The notes: generated by a model from the letters alone, not told the origin. 64,000 nucleotides of DNA from Streptomyces sp. 1331.2 (GCF_900199205.1 NZ_OBMJ01000001.1:3227001-3291000), one strand, 5' to 3'; counted from the first letter of the stretch, positions 9,429 through 18,144 are shown. Numbers and translations: made by a program.

Positions 9429-9823
9429 TCCCGCAGTCGGGCGATCTTCCCGTCGCGGACCCGGAAGATCTGCACCAGGGAGACCACGACGTCCTCCCCG
9501 CCGCTGTCCCCGTCCCCGTCGAAGACCGTGTCGATCTCGGCGATGAACACCTCGGGATCGGCGGTGGTGTGCAGCACGTACCCGGACTTCGCGATGTTGG
9601 GCCTGCGCCCGTCGCCCTTCGCCTGGCGCTCGTAGTACGCCGCCATGGCGGCACGGATCTCCTCGCGGCCCACCAGCCTCCTGGGGAAGGGGGCGTCGGC
9701 GGGCATGAGCGGCGCCTCGAAGACACCGTCCTCGGTGAAGTTCTCGGCGAGGGCGTCGGCGTTCCGGGTCATGGCGCCGGCGTGGACGTAGCTCTCGAAG
9801 ATCTCCTGCGGCGTTCGGGACAT
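9401..9823 (-). CDS. SnoaL-like (NTF2-fold) protein
   Basis: This 140-residue NTF2-like alpha+beta protein reads ESYVHAGAMTRNADALAENFTEDGVFEAPLMP, then VGREEIRAAMAAYYERQ and the C-terminal VRDGKIARLRDYFAP. Such proteins include small isomerases/cyclases and ligand-binding proteins. No catalytic pair can be assigned. The ATG at 9823 is preferred; the frame runs further upstream only by overlapping the neighbouring regulator. It lies next to a LysR regulator and a second NTF2-like gene. Confidence 0.75.
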   Translation of the reverse strand: MSRTPQEIFESYVHAGAMTRNADALAENFTEDGVFEAPLMPADAPFPRRLVGREEIRAAMAAYYERQAKGDGRRPNIAKSGYVLHTTADPEVFIAEIDTVFDGDGDSGGEDVVVSLVQIFRVRDGKIARLRDYFAPALMS

Positions 9824-9896
9824 GACGGCCTGACCTCCCTGGACTCGGAGTAGCGAGGGCCACCCAATCACAGGTCCGCGTGGCGCCGCATGACGA

Positions 9897-10772
9897 TCAG
9901 TCGGATTGCATCGCGGCCCTGAGCTCGGCCCGCAGCAGGCGCACCGCCGGGGAGTGCTGGTCGGGCCGGGCGACCAGGCCGAGGCGGGCGTCCGTCGCGG
10001 CGTCGGCGAGCGGGACGGCCCGCAGGCCGGCGCCCTCGACGGAGGAGGCGCTGAGGACGGCGACCCCGGCGCCGCGTTCGGCGAGGCGGAGCACGGCGAG
10101 CGGGGAGCTGGCGGCAATGTCCACGCGCGGGTCGAGGCCGAGCCGGCGGCAGGAGTCCTCGTAGGCGGCCCGGAGGCCGGTGCCCGGGGAGAGGCAGAGG
10201 ATCTTCTCGGTCCGCAGGTCGGCGAGGTTCAGCGTCTCGCGGTCGAGCGGGTGCCCGGCCGGGACGACGGCGACGATCCGCTCGTCCACGACGATGTCGA
10301 CGTCCAGGCCGGGGACCGCCTCGCCGGCGAAGCCGATCAGGGCCAGGTCCAGGTCTCCGGAGAGGACCTGCGCCTGGAGGAGGTCGGAGTGGCCCTCGTG
10401 CAGGCTGAGTTCGATGCCGGGGTGGGTGCGGCCGAGGTCGGCGACGACGTCGAGGAAGGGCGGGATCGAGCAGCCCATGATCATGCCGAGCCGGACCCGG
10501 CCGCGGACCGCGTCGGCGAACTCGGCCGCGGTGTGCCGGATGGCGTCCAGGGTGGTCAGTGCGCTCTTCGCCAGCGGGAGGACGGCCTCGCCCGCCGGGG
10601 TGAGCCGCACCCGCCGGCCGGTACGGTCGAGCAGCTGCTGCCCCAACTCCCGCTCCAGCTTGGCGATCTGGGTGCTGATGCCGGACTGGCTGACGTGCAG
10701 GCGCCCGGCCGCGGCGGTGAAGGAGCCCTCGTCCACGACGGCCGCGAAGTAGCGCAGCTGATGCATCTCCAT
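9897..10772 (-). CDS. LysR-family transcriptional regulator
   Basis: This 291-residue LysR regulator has an N-terminal winged helix-turn-helix (MHQLRYFAAVVDEGSFTAAAGRLHVSQSGISTQIAKLE, residues 3-40) and a periplasmic-binding-like effector domain from about residue 90. It is divergent from the SnoaL-like gene at 10843 across a 70-base gap, the usual LysR target layout. The gap holds a direct repeat ATAACT at 10771 and 10784. The effector is unknown. Confidence 0.93.
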   Translation of the reverse strand: MEMHQLRYFAAVVDEGSFTAAAGRLHVSQSGISTQIAKLERELGQQLLDRTGRRVRLTPAGEAVLPLAKSALTTLDAIRHTAAEFADAVRGRVRLGMIMGCSIPPFLDVVADLGRTHPGIELSLHEGHSDLLQAQVLSGDLDLALIGFAGEAVPGLDVDIVVDERIVAVVPAGHPLDRETLNLADLRTEKILCLSPGTGLRAAYEDSCRRLGLDPRVDIAASSPLAVLRLAERGAGVAVLSASSVEGAGLRAVPLADAATDARLGLVARPDQHSPAVRLLRAELRAAMQSD

Positions 10773-10842
10773 AACTCAGGATGATAACTGGCATCCGATC
10801 CATCTGTTGGACGTATGGAAAGCGCGCCGGGAGGATGGAGGC

Positions 10843-11211
10843 ATGACGACGACGAAGACCGCACGTGAGCTTGCCGAGACCTACTTCACCGCCTGGGAGG
10901 CGGGCGACTTCGAAACCCTCCGGGGCCTGCTGGCCGACGACGTGGACTTCGTCGGCGCCCTGGGCACGGCCTCCGGGATCGACGAGGCCCTGGGCGGACT
11001 GCGGGGGCTCGGGCAGGTGCTGGAGAAGATCGACGTGAAGACCCGGGTCGCCGAGGGCGAGGAGGTGATCACCTGGTTCGAGCTGCACACCAGCGTCGCC
11101 CCGCCCGCGCCCACGGCGAACTGGATGCACGTGGAGAACGGGAAGATCGCCCGGATCCGGGTCACCTTCGACCCGCGCGGCCTGCTGGCGGGGTTCGAGA
11201 AGAAGGCCTGA
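10843..11211 (+). CDS. SnoaL-like (NTF2-fold) protein
   Basis: This 122-residue NTF2-like protein (ARELAETYFTAWEAGDFETLRGLLADDVDFVGALG, ending in VENGKIARIRVTFDPRGLL) lies divergent from the LysR gene and is probably its target. The ATG at 10843 follows GGAGGATGGAGG. An upstream in-frame ATG at 10815 has no ribosome site of its own. Its stop codon lies inside the first unit of a 19-base tandem repeat. Confidence 0.8.
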   Translation: MTTTKTARELAETYFTAWEAGDFETLRGLLADDVDFVGALGTASGIDEALGGLRGLGQVLEKIDVKTRVAEGEEVITWFELHTSVAPPAPTANWMHVENGKIARIRVTFDPRGLLAGFEKKA

Positions 11212-11282
11212 CGCCGAGGAGACGACCTGACGCCGAGGAGACGGCCTGGCGTCGAGGAGACGGCCTGGCGTCGAGGTGACGG
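11207..11282 (+). repeat. four tandem 19-base repeats
   Basis: Four consecutive units follow the pattern CCTGACGCCGAGGAGACGG, at 11207, 11226, 11245 and 11264. They differ at only a few positions. The first unit contains the SnoaL-like stop codon. The array leads directly into a strong hairpin. Confidence 0.85.
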
Positions 11283-11285
11283 GCC

Positions 11286-11352
11286 GATCAGGGCGGAACG
11301 CGGGTGCCCGTGACCACAGGGGAGTCACGGGCACCCGCCTTCCGCCCTGATC
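11286..11352. terminator. bidirectional terminator between convergent genes
   Basis: A long inverted repeat has GATCAGGGCGGA plus GCGGGTGCCCGTGA on the left (11286-11313) paired with TCACGGGCACCCGC plus TCCGCCCTGATC on the right (11325-11352). Small bulges separate the two stems. It covers the stop codon of the desaturase gene. Confidence 0.85.
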
Positions 11353-12400
11353 AGCCGCCGGAGCGGATCGGCTCGCCCGTCCGGTGCAGGTGGGCCAGGA
11401 TCTCGCGGTACGAGCGGAACAGGCCCGTCTCGTAGTACGGGATGCCCTTCTCCGCGCAGAACTCCCGGGTGATCCGGGCCGCCCGCCCGAGCGCGGGCGT
11501 CGGCATGCTGGGGAACAGGTGGTGCTCCACCTGGTAGTTGAGACCGCCCATCACCGCGTCGACGACCGGGCCGCCGCGGACGTTGCGCGAGGTGAGCACC
11601 TGCCGGCGCAGGAAGTCCAGCTTCATCTCCGGCGTCACCATCAGCATCCCCTTGTGGTTCGGGGCGAAGACGCAGCCCAGGTAGACCCCGAGCAGCGCCT
11701 GGTGCACGGCGAGGAAGGCGGCCGCCTTGCCCGGCGGAAGCGCGGCGAGGACGAGCCCGAGGTAGGCCGCGAAGTGGACGACCAGCAGGACGCCCTCCAG
11801 CAGCGGGCGCTTCATCATGGGGCTGCGCAGCGCACGGAAGCTGTTGAAGCTGAGGTTGAGGCCCTCCAGCAGGAGCAGCGGGAAGAACAGGTACGCCTGC
11901 CGGCGGCCGATGAACCGGGCGAGGCCGCTCGCCTGCCGGGCCTGGCGCTTCGACCAGACGACGAGGTCCGGGGAGACGTCCGGGTCGCGTTCCTCGTGGT
12001 TCGGGTTGGCGTGGTGGCGGGTGTGCTTGTTCATCCACCAGCCGTAGCTCATGCCCATCAGCAGGTTGGCGGCGATCCGGCCGCCGATCTCGCTCGGCAG
12101 GCGCCGGTCGAAAACCTGACGGTGCGCCAGGTCGTGCGAGAGCAGACCGATCTGGGCGAAGACCACGGACATCGCCGCCGCCAGGCCGAGCTGCCACCAG
12201 GTGTCGCCGAGCGCGAACAGGGCCCACCAGCCGCCGAGGAACGCGGCGAGCACCAGGGCCGTACGGGCGGCGTAGTAGCCGGGGCGCCGGTCGAGCAGTC
12301 CCTCGGCGGCGATCCGGCGGCTCAACTGGGCGAAGTCGCTGCCGCCGCCGGCCGTCTTCGGGGCGGGGGGCGCGGTCATCGTCACGGGCTGTGTGGGCAT
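11351..12400 (-). CDS. membrane fatty acid desaturase
   Basis: This 349-residue membrane desaturase has three histidine boxes: HDLAH, HTRHH and QVEHHLF. At least four hydrophobic segments flank them. The HTRHHANPNHEERDPDV and QVEHHLFPSMP contexts match acyl-lipid/acyl-CoA front-end type enzymes. It probably introduces a double bond into membrane acyl chains with ferredoxin or a cytochrome as donor. A CCCGTACGGG palindrome lies 52 bases upstream of the start. Confidence 0.93.
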   Translation of the reverse strand: MPTQPVTMTAPPAPKTAGGGSDFAQLSRRIAAEGLLDRRPGYYAARTALVLAAFLGGWWALFALGDTWWQLGLAAAMSVVFAQIGLLSHDLAHRQVFDRRLPSEIGGRIAANLLMGMSYGWWMNKHTRHHANPNHEERDPDVSPDLVVWSKRQARQASGLARFIGRRQAYLFFPLLLLEGLNLSFNSFRALRSPMMKRPLLEGVLLVVHFAAYLGLVLAALPPGKAAAFLAVHQALLGVYLGCVFAPNHKGMLMVTPEMKLDFLRRQVLTSRNVRGGPVVDAVMGGLNYQVEHHLFPSMPTPALGRAARITREFCAEKGIPYYETGLFRSYREILAHLHRTGEPIRSGG

Positions 12401-12451
12401 GCCCCGAGTCTGCTGCGGCGGGGCGGCCCGAAGAACGGGGAAAGCACCCTT

Positions 12452-12461
12452 CCCGTACGGG
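12452..12461. promoter_or_regulatory. short palindrome upstream of desaturase gene
   Basis: The perfect decamer CCCGTACGGG sits within CACCCTTCCCGTACGGGTG, 52-61 bases upstream of the desaturase ATG. It could be an operator, but this is a guess from position and symmetry only. Confidence 0.3.
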
Positions 12462-12524
12462 TGTTATCCCCCGCACGGGCAGGGGGGCCGACCCCGCCGT
12501 GGTCACCCTCCGTGCAGAAATGCC

Positions 12525-12564
12525 GCTGCGGCGGCCCGGGGTCGGAACCCCGGGCCGCCGCAGC
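12525..12564. terminator. 17-bp perfect hairpin downstream of membrane protein gene
   Basis: The left arm GCTGCGGCGGCCCGGGG (12525-12541) and right arm CCCCGGGCCGCCGCAGC (12548-12564) flank a 6-base loop. It lies 8 bases past the stop at 12572 on the minus strand. Confidence 0.85.
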
Positions 12565-12571
12565 ACTCCGG

Positions 12572-13231
12572 TCAGGCTTCGACCGGCCGCACCACCCGGC
12601 GGCGGACCGCCCAGACCGCCGCGCCCAGCACGAAGCCGTACACCGAGACCAGGCCGTGGCCGTTCTCCTGGGCGATCCACATCGCCAGGCCCAGCGCCGG
12701 GACGCCGGCCGCCAGCGCGATCTCCTTGGGGAGGCGGGTGCGGGTGAGGAAGGCGAGCGCGAGGGTGGCGCCGAGGAAGTAGGTCGCGCCGGAGCTGCCG
12801 GCGAAGTTGCGCGGGTCGGTGCTGGGGCCGCCGCCGAAGCCGAGCAGGGTGTCGATCCGGCCGGGCAGGAGGATGCCGGCGAGGAAGAAGCCGAGGGTGA
12901 GCGGGCCGCCCCAGTACCACTGGGCGAGGGCCGCGACGGCGGCGAGGGTGACGAGGTTCCACAGGCCGCCGAAGAGGCCGCCGTTCTGCATGAACACCGA
13001 GGTGAACTCGCGCCACCAGCCGGACTTGGCGGGGTCCGCGTCGAGCGCGTCCATCGCGCCGGACCAGACGAGCTGGAGCAGCACACCGCCGACCGCGACC
13101 GCGGTGAGCGCGATCGCCGCCCACGGGAGCGGCCGGCTCCGCAGGGTGTCCCGGCCGACCACGCCGAGACCGGAGTTCACCATCATGACCATCAGTGCGG
13201 CCGTGGTCACGTTGAACAGGATCGCCCCCAT
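12572..13231 (-). CDS. polytopic membrane protein of unknown function
   Basis: This 219-residue protein has about six hydrophobic segments: residues 1-22, 36-57, a stretch around LWNLVTLAAVAALAQWYW, GPLTLGFFLAGILL, then YFLGATLALAFL, AGVPALGLAMWIAQ and LVSVYGFVLGAAVWAV. I do not recognise the family. It is divergent from a TetR regulator gene, and the shared spacer carries two copies of one operator-like sequence, so it is probably the regulated target. Confidence 0.65.
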   Translation of the reverse strand: MGAILFNVTTAALMVMMVNSGLGVVGRDTLRSRPLPWAAIALTAVAVGGVLLQLVWSGAMDALDADPAKSGWWREFTSVFMQNGGLFGGLWNLVTLAAVAALAQWYWGGPLTLGFFLAGILLPGRIDTLLGFGGGPSTDPRNFAGSSGATYFLGATLALAFLTRTRLPKEIALAAGVPALGLAMWIAQENGHGLVSVYGFVLGAAVWAVRRRVVRPVEA

Positions 13232-13247
13232 CGCCCTCCCCCTTCGC

Positions 13248-13312
13248 TTTTCCAACACCGTTTGAAAACCGGACGAGAGAAAGCTAGCACAGTTTCGAAC
13301 GGTGTTGGAAAA
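13248..13312. promoter_or_regulatory. duplicated TetR operator between divergent genes
   Basis: TTTTCCAACACCGTTTGAAA (13248-13267) is repeated in inverse orientation as TTTCGAACGGTGTTGGAAAA (13293-13312). Each copy is itself a partial dyad with TTTTC..GAAA ends. Both lie between a membrane protein gene and a TetR gene, so the TetR protein probably represses both directions. Confidence 0.75.
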
Positions 13313-13331
13313 ATCGGGTACGGTGAAACGC

Positions 13332-13982
13332 ATGAAGCTCACCAAGGAGCGCATCGTCGACGCGGGCATGGCCGTCTTCGCCGAGGTCGGGTACCAGAAC
13401 CTGTCCATGCGCCAGGTCGCCGACCGACTCGACGCCCATGCCGGCAGCCTCTACTACCACGTCCGCGGCAAGGACGAGTTGCTCGCCCTGATGGCCGACC
13501 GGGTCTGCCGCCAGGCCTACGCCGCGGGCAGCGAGGCCCTGGCCGCCCTCCCGGCCGACGCCACCTGGCAGGACCGCGTCGAGGCCCAGGCCGCCACCCT
13601 GCGCCTGAGCATCAAACAGCACCCCGGCGGCGCCCAGCTCCTCGCCGAGAGCCCCGGCGTGCTCAGCCCCGGCGGCCTCTCCCTGATGGAGCGGCTCCTG
13701 CGCACCCTCCTCGACGCCGCCATACCCGCCGAGTCCTGCGGGATCGCCGCCGACACCCTGCTCAGCCACGTCACCGGGTTCGTCCTCCAGGAGCAGAACC
13801 AGCCGGCCGCACCGCCGTCGCTCGGCCCGGAGCAGTACCACGCACTGCGCGAGCGCTTCCCGCTGGTCATGGGCGAGCTGATCCCGCGGATCGGCCAGGA
13901 CGAGAAGTTCCACCGGAGCGTCCGCCTGCTCTGCGCCGGCTTCGCCGCGTCCGGGGCCGCTGCCCCGCCGACCCGGGCCTGA
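13332..13982 (+). CDS. TetR-family transcriptional regulator
   Basis: This 216-residue TetR-type repressor has the helix-turn-helix VDAGMAVFAEVGYQNLSMRQVADRLDAHAGSLYYHVRGKDELLALMAD near the N-terminus, followed by a helical ligand domain. The ATG at 13332 is chosen because a GTG at 13302 lies within the operator copy. No ribosome site precedes the ATG, and a TACGGT -10-like element 9 bases upstream suggests a leaderless mRNA. A stem (13988-14006) follows the stop. Confidence 0.88.
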   Translation: MKLTKERIVDAGMAVFAEVGYQNLSMRQVADRLDAHAGSLYYHVRGKDELLALMADRVCRQAYAAGSEALAALPADATWQDRVEAQAATLRLSIKQHPGGAQLLAESPGVLSPGGLSLMERLLRTLLDAAIPAESCGIAADTLLSHVTGFVLQEQNQPAAPPSLGPEQYHALRERFPLVMGELIPRIGQDEKFHRSVRLLCAGFAASGAAAPPTRA

Positions 13983-13987
13983 GGGCT

Positions 13988-14006
13988 CGGGCCGGGCACC
14001 GGCCCG
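13988..14006. terminator. short hairpin after TetR gene
   Basis: CGGGCCGG (13988-13995) pairs with CCGGCCCG (13999-14006) around a 3-base loop, 6 bases past the stop codon. Confidence 0.6.
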
Positions 14007-14194
14007 AAAGTGACGTCACGCACCATCCACCCACCCCGTCCGGTACCCGCGTGACAGTTCGACAGCGGTCCGACAGGATTCCTCCCGCGCGACCTCGCCG
14101 GTCGCCCACGACGCCCGTCCCGGGCCGCTCCCCTCGGAGGAATCCACTCATGAACGGGCGGCGGCTCCGGCACGGCAGCCTTCCGCCGCCCGGC

Positions 14195-15202
14195 TCAGCC
14201 CTGCTGAGGCGGGCGGCGGCGCAGGCCGATCAGCAGCAGTACGACCGCGGAGATCACCGCCGACACCCGCAGCACGTTCGGCGCCGAGGACCAGCTGATC
14301 TGGCCCAGCGGACTGCCGGACTGCAGACCGCCGCCGCCCCCGCCGCCGCCCTGGGCGGCGCCGCCCTGCTTGGCCTGCTGCATGGCGTACAGGGTGGTCG
14401 CGCTCATGGTGATCAGTGGGATCCCGAGGATCACGAACTTGCGCATCAGGTCGGAGAGTTGGCGGGAGAGGTAGCCGAGGCCCCAGCCCGCCAGCATGGC
14501 CGGGAAGAACCCCGTGACGGCGCCGCCGACCAGCAGCGTGCTGGAGAGCAGGATCAGCGGGGACGGTCTGCGGACGTCCCCTCCCGCGCCCTTGCCCTTG
14601 CCGCCCTTCCCTGCGGCGGCAGCCCTGCCCCCGGCCGGGGCGGCCGGGACCGGCGGGCCGGGCGGAGCCGCGGAGGCCGCCCTGCCCCCCGCCTGGTCCC
14701 CGGTCGCGCCCCCGGCCTTCCCCTTGGCCTTCCCCAGGACCGACCACATCGACGTCTTCGGCTTCGCCGTGTCCGCCCCGGGCTGCGCGGCCGCCTGAGC
14801 CGCAGCCTGTGCGGCCGCCCGGGCCGCCGCCGCCTCCGCCGCCCGCTGCTCGGGGATCGACCCCGGCGCGGGCTCCGGCCCGTCGGAGAAGTCGAACACG
14901 GTCATGGTCCACGGCCCGGTGCTGCTCACCATCGGCGGCGGGATCACCGAGTCCCGCTCCCCCGCGGCGACGGCGTCCGGCGGGTCCAGCGGTACGGACG
15001 GGATCCCGGCCGCACCCGGCGCCGACGGGCCGTACACGCTGTCAGGGTCCACGGCGGGTACGGCCGGAGCGTCCGCCGCTCCCGGCCCCGGAGCCGATGC
15101 CGCAGCCCCTGCGGCGTCCCCCGGCGCAGCGCCGCCCTCCCGGGCGCCCGCCGAGCGCTCGCTCCACGGCCCGCTCTTGCGCCACCACTCGCCGTCCGTC
15201 AT
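14195..15202 (-). CDS. proline/alanine-rich membrane protein of unknown function
   Basis: This 335-residue protein begins MTDGEWWRKSGPWSERSA. A long Ala/Pro/Gly-rich segment follows, and then a C-terminal region with hydrophobic stretches (LILLSSTLLVGGAVTGFFPAML, FVILGIPLITMSATTLYAM, VSAVISAVVLLLIGL) and a glycine run before the last helix. The N-terminal half is probably a disordered cytoplasmic part. The ATG at 15202 is preferred over upstream in-frame codons by composition. No function is assigned. Confidence 0.6.
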   Translation of the reverse strand: MTDGEWWRKSGPWSERSAGAREGGAAPGDAAGAAASAPGPGAADAPAVPAVDPDSVYGPSAPGAAGIPSVPLDPPDAVAAGERDSVIPPPMVSSTGPWTMTVFDFSDGPEPAPGSIPEQRAAEAAAARAAAQAAAQAAAQPGADTAKPKTSMWSVLGKAKGKAGGATGDQAGGRAASAAPPGPPVPAAPAGGRAAAAGKGGKGKGAGGDVRRPSPLILLSSTLLVGGAVTGFFPAMLAGWGLGYLSRQLSDLMRKFVILGIPLITMSATTLYAMQQAKQGGAAQGGGGGGGGLQSGSPLGQISWSSAPNVLRVSAVISAVVLLLIGLRRRPPQQG

Positions 15203-15374
15203 CACCGACACCCCGCCTCGCCCGCGCCGCCTGCTGAGAGTGCGACGGCCGCCCACCGAACCGCCCTCGGCGTGACGCTACCCACCCGGCCCCCGCGCAC
15301 GCGAGTCCATCGGCCCGGGTCGGAGCAGCCCGAGGGACACCCCACCGTCGGCCCGCCCGACTAACCTAGGTCGA

Positions 15375-17876
15375 ATGACCACACAGCAGGGCCCCCAACG
15401 CCGGGCCAGGTCCGCCACCGGCCCGCGCACGCTCGCCGAGGAGCTGCGCGCCCGTCCCGACGACGCGCTCGCCACCCTGCTCCGGTCCCGCCCCGACCTG
15501 CTGAACCCCGTGCCCGGGGACCTCACCCAGCTGTCCGCCCGGCTCTCCTCGCGGGCCTCCGCCCTGCGCGCACTGGAACGGCTCGACCGGTTCACCCTGC
15601 AGGTCGCCGAGGCCCTGGCCACCGCCCCGGACGGCACCTCCGCGGCCACCGTCCGCACCCTGCTGACCGGCCCGGCCAAGGTCAAGCCGCACCCCGGCGC
15701 CACCCCGCTGACCCCGGCCGACCGCTCCGCCGTCGCCTCCGCACTGCCCCGCGCGCTCGCCACCCTGCGTGACCGGGCGCTGCTCTGGGGCCCCGACAAC
15801 GGCCTGCGGCTGGTCCTCGCGGTCCGCGAAGCACTCGCCCCGACCGCCGCCAACCCCGGCCGCACCGGTCTCGGCCCGACCCTCGCCGACGCCACCGTCG
15901 GAATGTCCCCGGCCCGGCTGCAGCAGCTGCTCGCCTCGGCCGGCCAGGCCGCCACCCCGGACCCGGTCACCGCCGTCGCCGCGCTCACCGACCTGCTCAC
16001 CGACCGCGCCCGCTGCGCCGCGCTGCTCGACACCGCCCCCGAGCCGGCGCTGCGGCTGCTGGACCGGCTGGTCTGGGGCCCGCCCACCGGCACCGTCCCG
16101 GACGCCACCCGCCCGGTCACCGCCGAGGACGCGCAGAGCCCCGTCGAGTGGCTGCTCGCCCGCGGCCTGCTGCTGCCCACCAGCCCCGGCAGCGTCGTCC
16201 TGCCCCGCGAACTCGCCCTGCACCTGCGCGGCGGCCGCAGCCACCGCACCGTCGAACCGCTGCAGCCCGAGCCCGTACCCGCCACCGCCCCGCGCGATCC
16301 ACAGGCTGTGGACGGCGCCGCGGCCGGCCAGGCCCACACCGCCGTCAAGACCGTCGAGGAGCTGCTGGACGGCTGGGGCCTCACCCCGCCGCTCACCCTG
16401 CGCGCCGGCGGCCTCGGCGTCCGCGACCTCAAGCGCGCCGCCCAGGCCCTGGAGACCACCGAGCAGCAGGCCGCCTTCTGGCTCGAACTCGCCTACACCG
16501 CCGGCCTGCTGGCCCCCGACGGCGAGGTGGACGAACGCTGGGCCCCCACCCCCGGATACGACAGCTGGCTCCAGCTGGACACCGCCGAACGCTGGTCCGT
16601 GCTCGCCACCGCCTGGCTCGCCGCCACCCGCGTCCCCGCCCTCGCCGGCACCCCGGACGGCAAGGGCAAGCCGCGCGCCGCGCTCGGCCCCGAACTCGAC
16701 CGCACCCTCGCCCCGTCCGTGCGCCGCGCCACCCTCGCCCTGCTCGCCGAACTGCCGCCCGGCACCCCGGCCACCGCCGAGGAACTGCTCCCCACCCTGC
16801 GCTGGCAGCGCCCGCTGCGCGGCGGCCCGACCGGCCCGGACGGCCGCGACCTGCGCGACGAGCTCACCACCTGGACCCTCCACGAGGCCGAACTCCTCGG
16901 CGTCACCGGCCGCGGCGCCCTCGCCTCCCCCGCCCGCGCCCTGCTCACCGGCGAGGCCGACCCGGCCGAGGTGCTCGCCCCGCTGCTCCCCCGGCCGCTC
17001 GACCACGTGATCCTCCAGCCGGACCTCACCGCCGTCGCCCCCGGCCCGCTGCTCACCCCGCTCGCCCACGCCCTCGCGCTCTGCGCCGACATCGAGTCCA
17101 AGGGCGGCGCCACCGTCTACCGCTTCACCCCGGCCTCCGTCCGCCGCGCCCTCGACGCCGGACGCACCGCCGCCGACCTGCGGACTTTCCTGGAGCAGCA
17201 CAGCCGTACGCCCGTCCCGCAGCCGCTCACCTACCTGATCGACGACGTCGCCCGCCGGCACGGCATCCTGCGGGTCGGCGCCGCCTCCTCCTACCTGCGC
17301 TGCGACGACCCGTCGCTGCTGAACGAGGTCCTGGCCGACCGCCGCTCCGCCGACCTGCGGCTGCGGCTGCTCGCCCCCACCGTCCTCGCCGCCCAGGCCG
17401 CCCCGGACGTCCTGCTCGCCACGCTGCGCACGATGGGCTACGCCCCGGCCGCCGAATCCGCCGAGGGCGACGTGCTGATCACCCGCCCGGACAGCCACCG
17501 CACCCCGCCCCGGACGGCCCCCACCCCCGTCCCCGACGGCCCGCCCACCCCCGACGACACCCTGCTCGCCGCCGCCATCAAGGCCATCCGGGCCGGCGAC
17601 CGGGCCGCCACCGCCACCCGCCGCGAGCCCACCCCCGACCCGCGCCACCTGCCCCGCACCGCCGCCGCCGAGACCCTGGCCGCCCTCCAGACGGCCGTCC
17701 TCCTCGGCGAGCGGATGTGGATCGGCTACCTCAACGCCGAGGGCATCGCCAGCCAGCGCATCATCGACCCGGTCAAGGTCGAAGGCGGCTTCGTCACCGC
17801 CTTCGACCACCACGCCGACGAACTCCGGACCTTCGCCCTCCACCGCATCACCGGCGTCGCCGAGCTGGACGAATAA
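15375..17876 (+). CDS. helicase-associated domain protein (Helicase_C_3 type) with WYL-like C-terminus
   Basis: This 833-residue protein resembles the actinobacterial helicase C-terminal-domain family (XPB/Ssl2-like). It has a helical N-terminus (AEELRARPDDALATLLRSRPDLLNPV), then the conserved DHVILQPDLTAVAPGPL region and VYRFTPASVRRALDAGRTAADLRTFLEQHSRTPVPQPLTYLIDDVARRHG. The C-terminal AVLLGERMWIGYLNAEG...PVKVEGGFVTAFDHHADELRTFALHRI looks like a WYL sensor module. I see no Walker A, so it is not an ATPase on its own. It precedes the XPB-type helicase gene (18738), a pairing usual in Streptomyces, and may be a partner in DNA damage response. Confidence 0.8.
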   Translation: MTTQQGPQRRARSATGPRTLAEELRARPDDALATLLRSRPDLLNPVPGDLTQLSARLSSRASALRALERLDRFTLQVAEALATAPDGTSAATVRTLLTGPAKVKPHPGATPLTPADRSAVASALPRALATLRDRALLWGPDNGLRLVLAVREALAPTAANPGRTGLGPTLADATVGMSPARLQQLLASAGQAATPDPVTAVAALTDLLTDRARCAALLDTAPEPALRLLDRLVWGPPTGTVPDATRPVTAEDAQSPVEWLLARGLLLPTSPGSVVLPRELALHLRGGRSHRTVEPLQPEPVPATAPRDPQAVDGAAAGQAHTAVKTVEELLDGWGLTPPLTLRAGGLGVRDLKRAAQALETTEQQAAFWLELAYTAGLLAPDGEVDERWAPTPGYDSWLQLDTAERWSVLATAWLAATRVPALAGTPDGKGKPRAALGPELDRTLAPSVRRATLALLAELPPGTPATAEELLPTLRWQRPLRGGPTGPDGRDLRDELTTWTLHEAELLGVTGRGALASPARALLTGEADPAEVLAPLLPRPLDHVILQPDLTAVAPGPLLTPLAHALALCADIESKGGATVYRFTPASVRRALDAGRTAADLRTFLEQHSRTPVPQPLTYLIDDVARRHGILRVGAASSYLRCDDPSLLNEVLADRRSADLRLRLLAPTVLAAQAAPDVLLATLRTMGYAPAAESAEGDVLITRPDSHRTPPRTAPTPVPDGPPTPDDTLLAAAIKAIRAGDRAATATRREPTPDPRHLPRTAAAETLAALQTAVLLGERMWIGYLNAEGIASQRIIDPVKVEGGFVTAFDHHADELRTFALHRITGVAELDE

Positions 17877-17892
17877 CGCAGGCCGCAGGGCG

Positions 17893-18144
17893 TCAGTGCC
17901 CCTGCGACTCCTTCATCTTCTCCTTGACCGCCTTGTCCGCCAGGCTGCCGATCTCCCCCTGCCCGACCGGAAGTTCACCGCCGGTCACGGTGTCCGCGAG
18001 CAGGAATCCGGGCGCCGCCAGCAGGCCGCCCGGCCCCTCCCCGATGCCCGCCAGGGCGTGGGCGGAACCGGCCGAGGAGGCGGTGGCGGCGAAGGCCGTG
18101 CCCATCAGGGCGAGTGCGGTGAGAACGCGCTTCGACTTCTTCAT
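17893..18144 (-). CDS. small secreted protein
   Basis: This 83-residue protein has a clear signal peptide (MKKSKRVLTALALMGTAFAATASSAGSAHA, cleavage likely after AHA) and a mature part of about 53 residues with LAGIGEGPGGLL and an acidic-basic tail ending KEKMKESQGH. The family is not recognised. Such short secreted proteins are common in streptomycetes. It is convergent with the helicase-associated gene, which ends 17 bases away. Confidence 0.7.
   Translation of the reverse strand: MKKSKRVLTALALMGTAFAATASSAGSAHALAGIGEGPGGLLAAPGFLLADTVTGGELPVGQGEIGSLADKAVKEKMKESQGH

Noticed and set aside
11384..15364. A 1326-codon open frame on the plus strand
   Set aside because: It runs antisense over the desaturase, membrane protein and proline-rich protein genes and partly over the TetR gene. 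Its translation is Arg/Gly/Ala/His-rich without domains, a usual by-product of high GC.
15366..17843. An 825-codon frame antisense to the helicase-associated gene
   Set aside because: Gly/Val/Gln-rich translation with no motif; mirror of third-position C bias.
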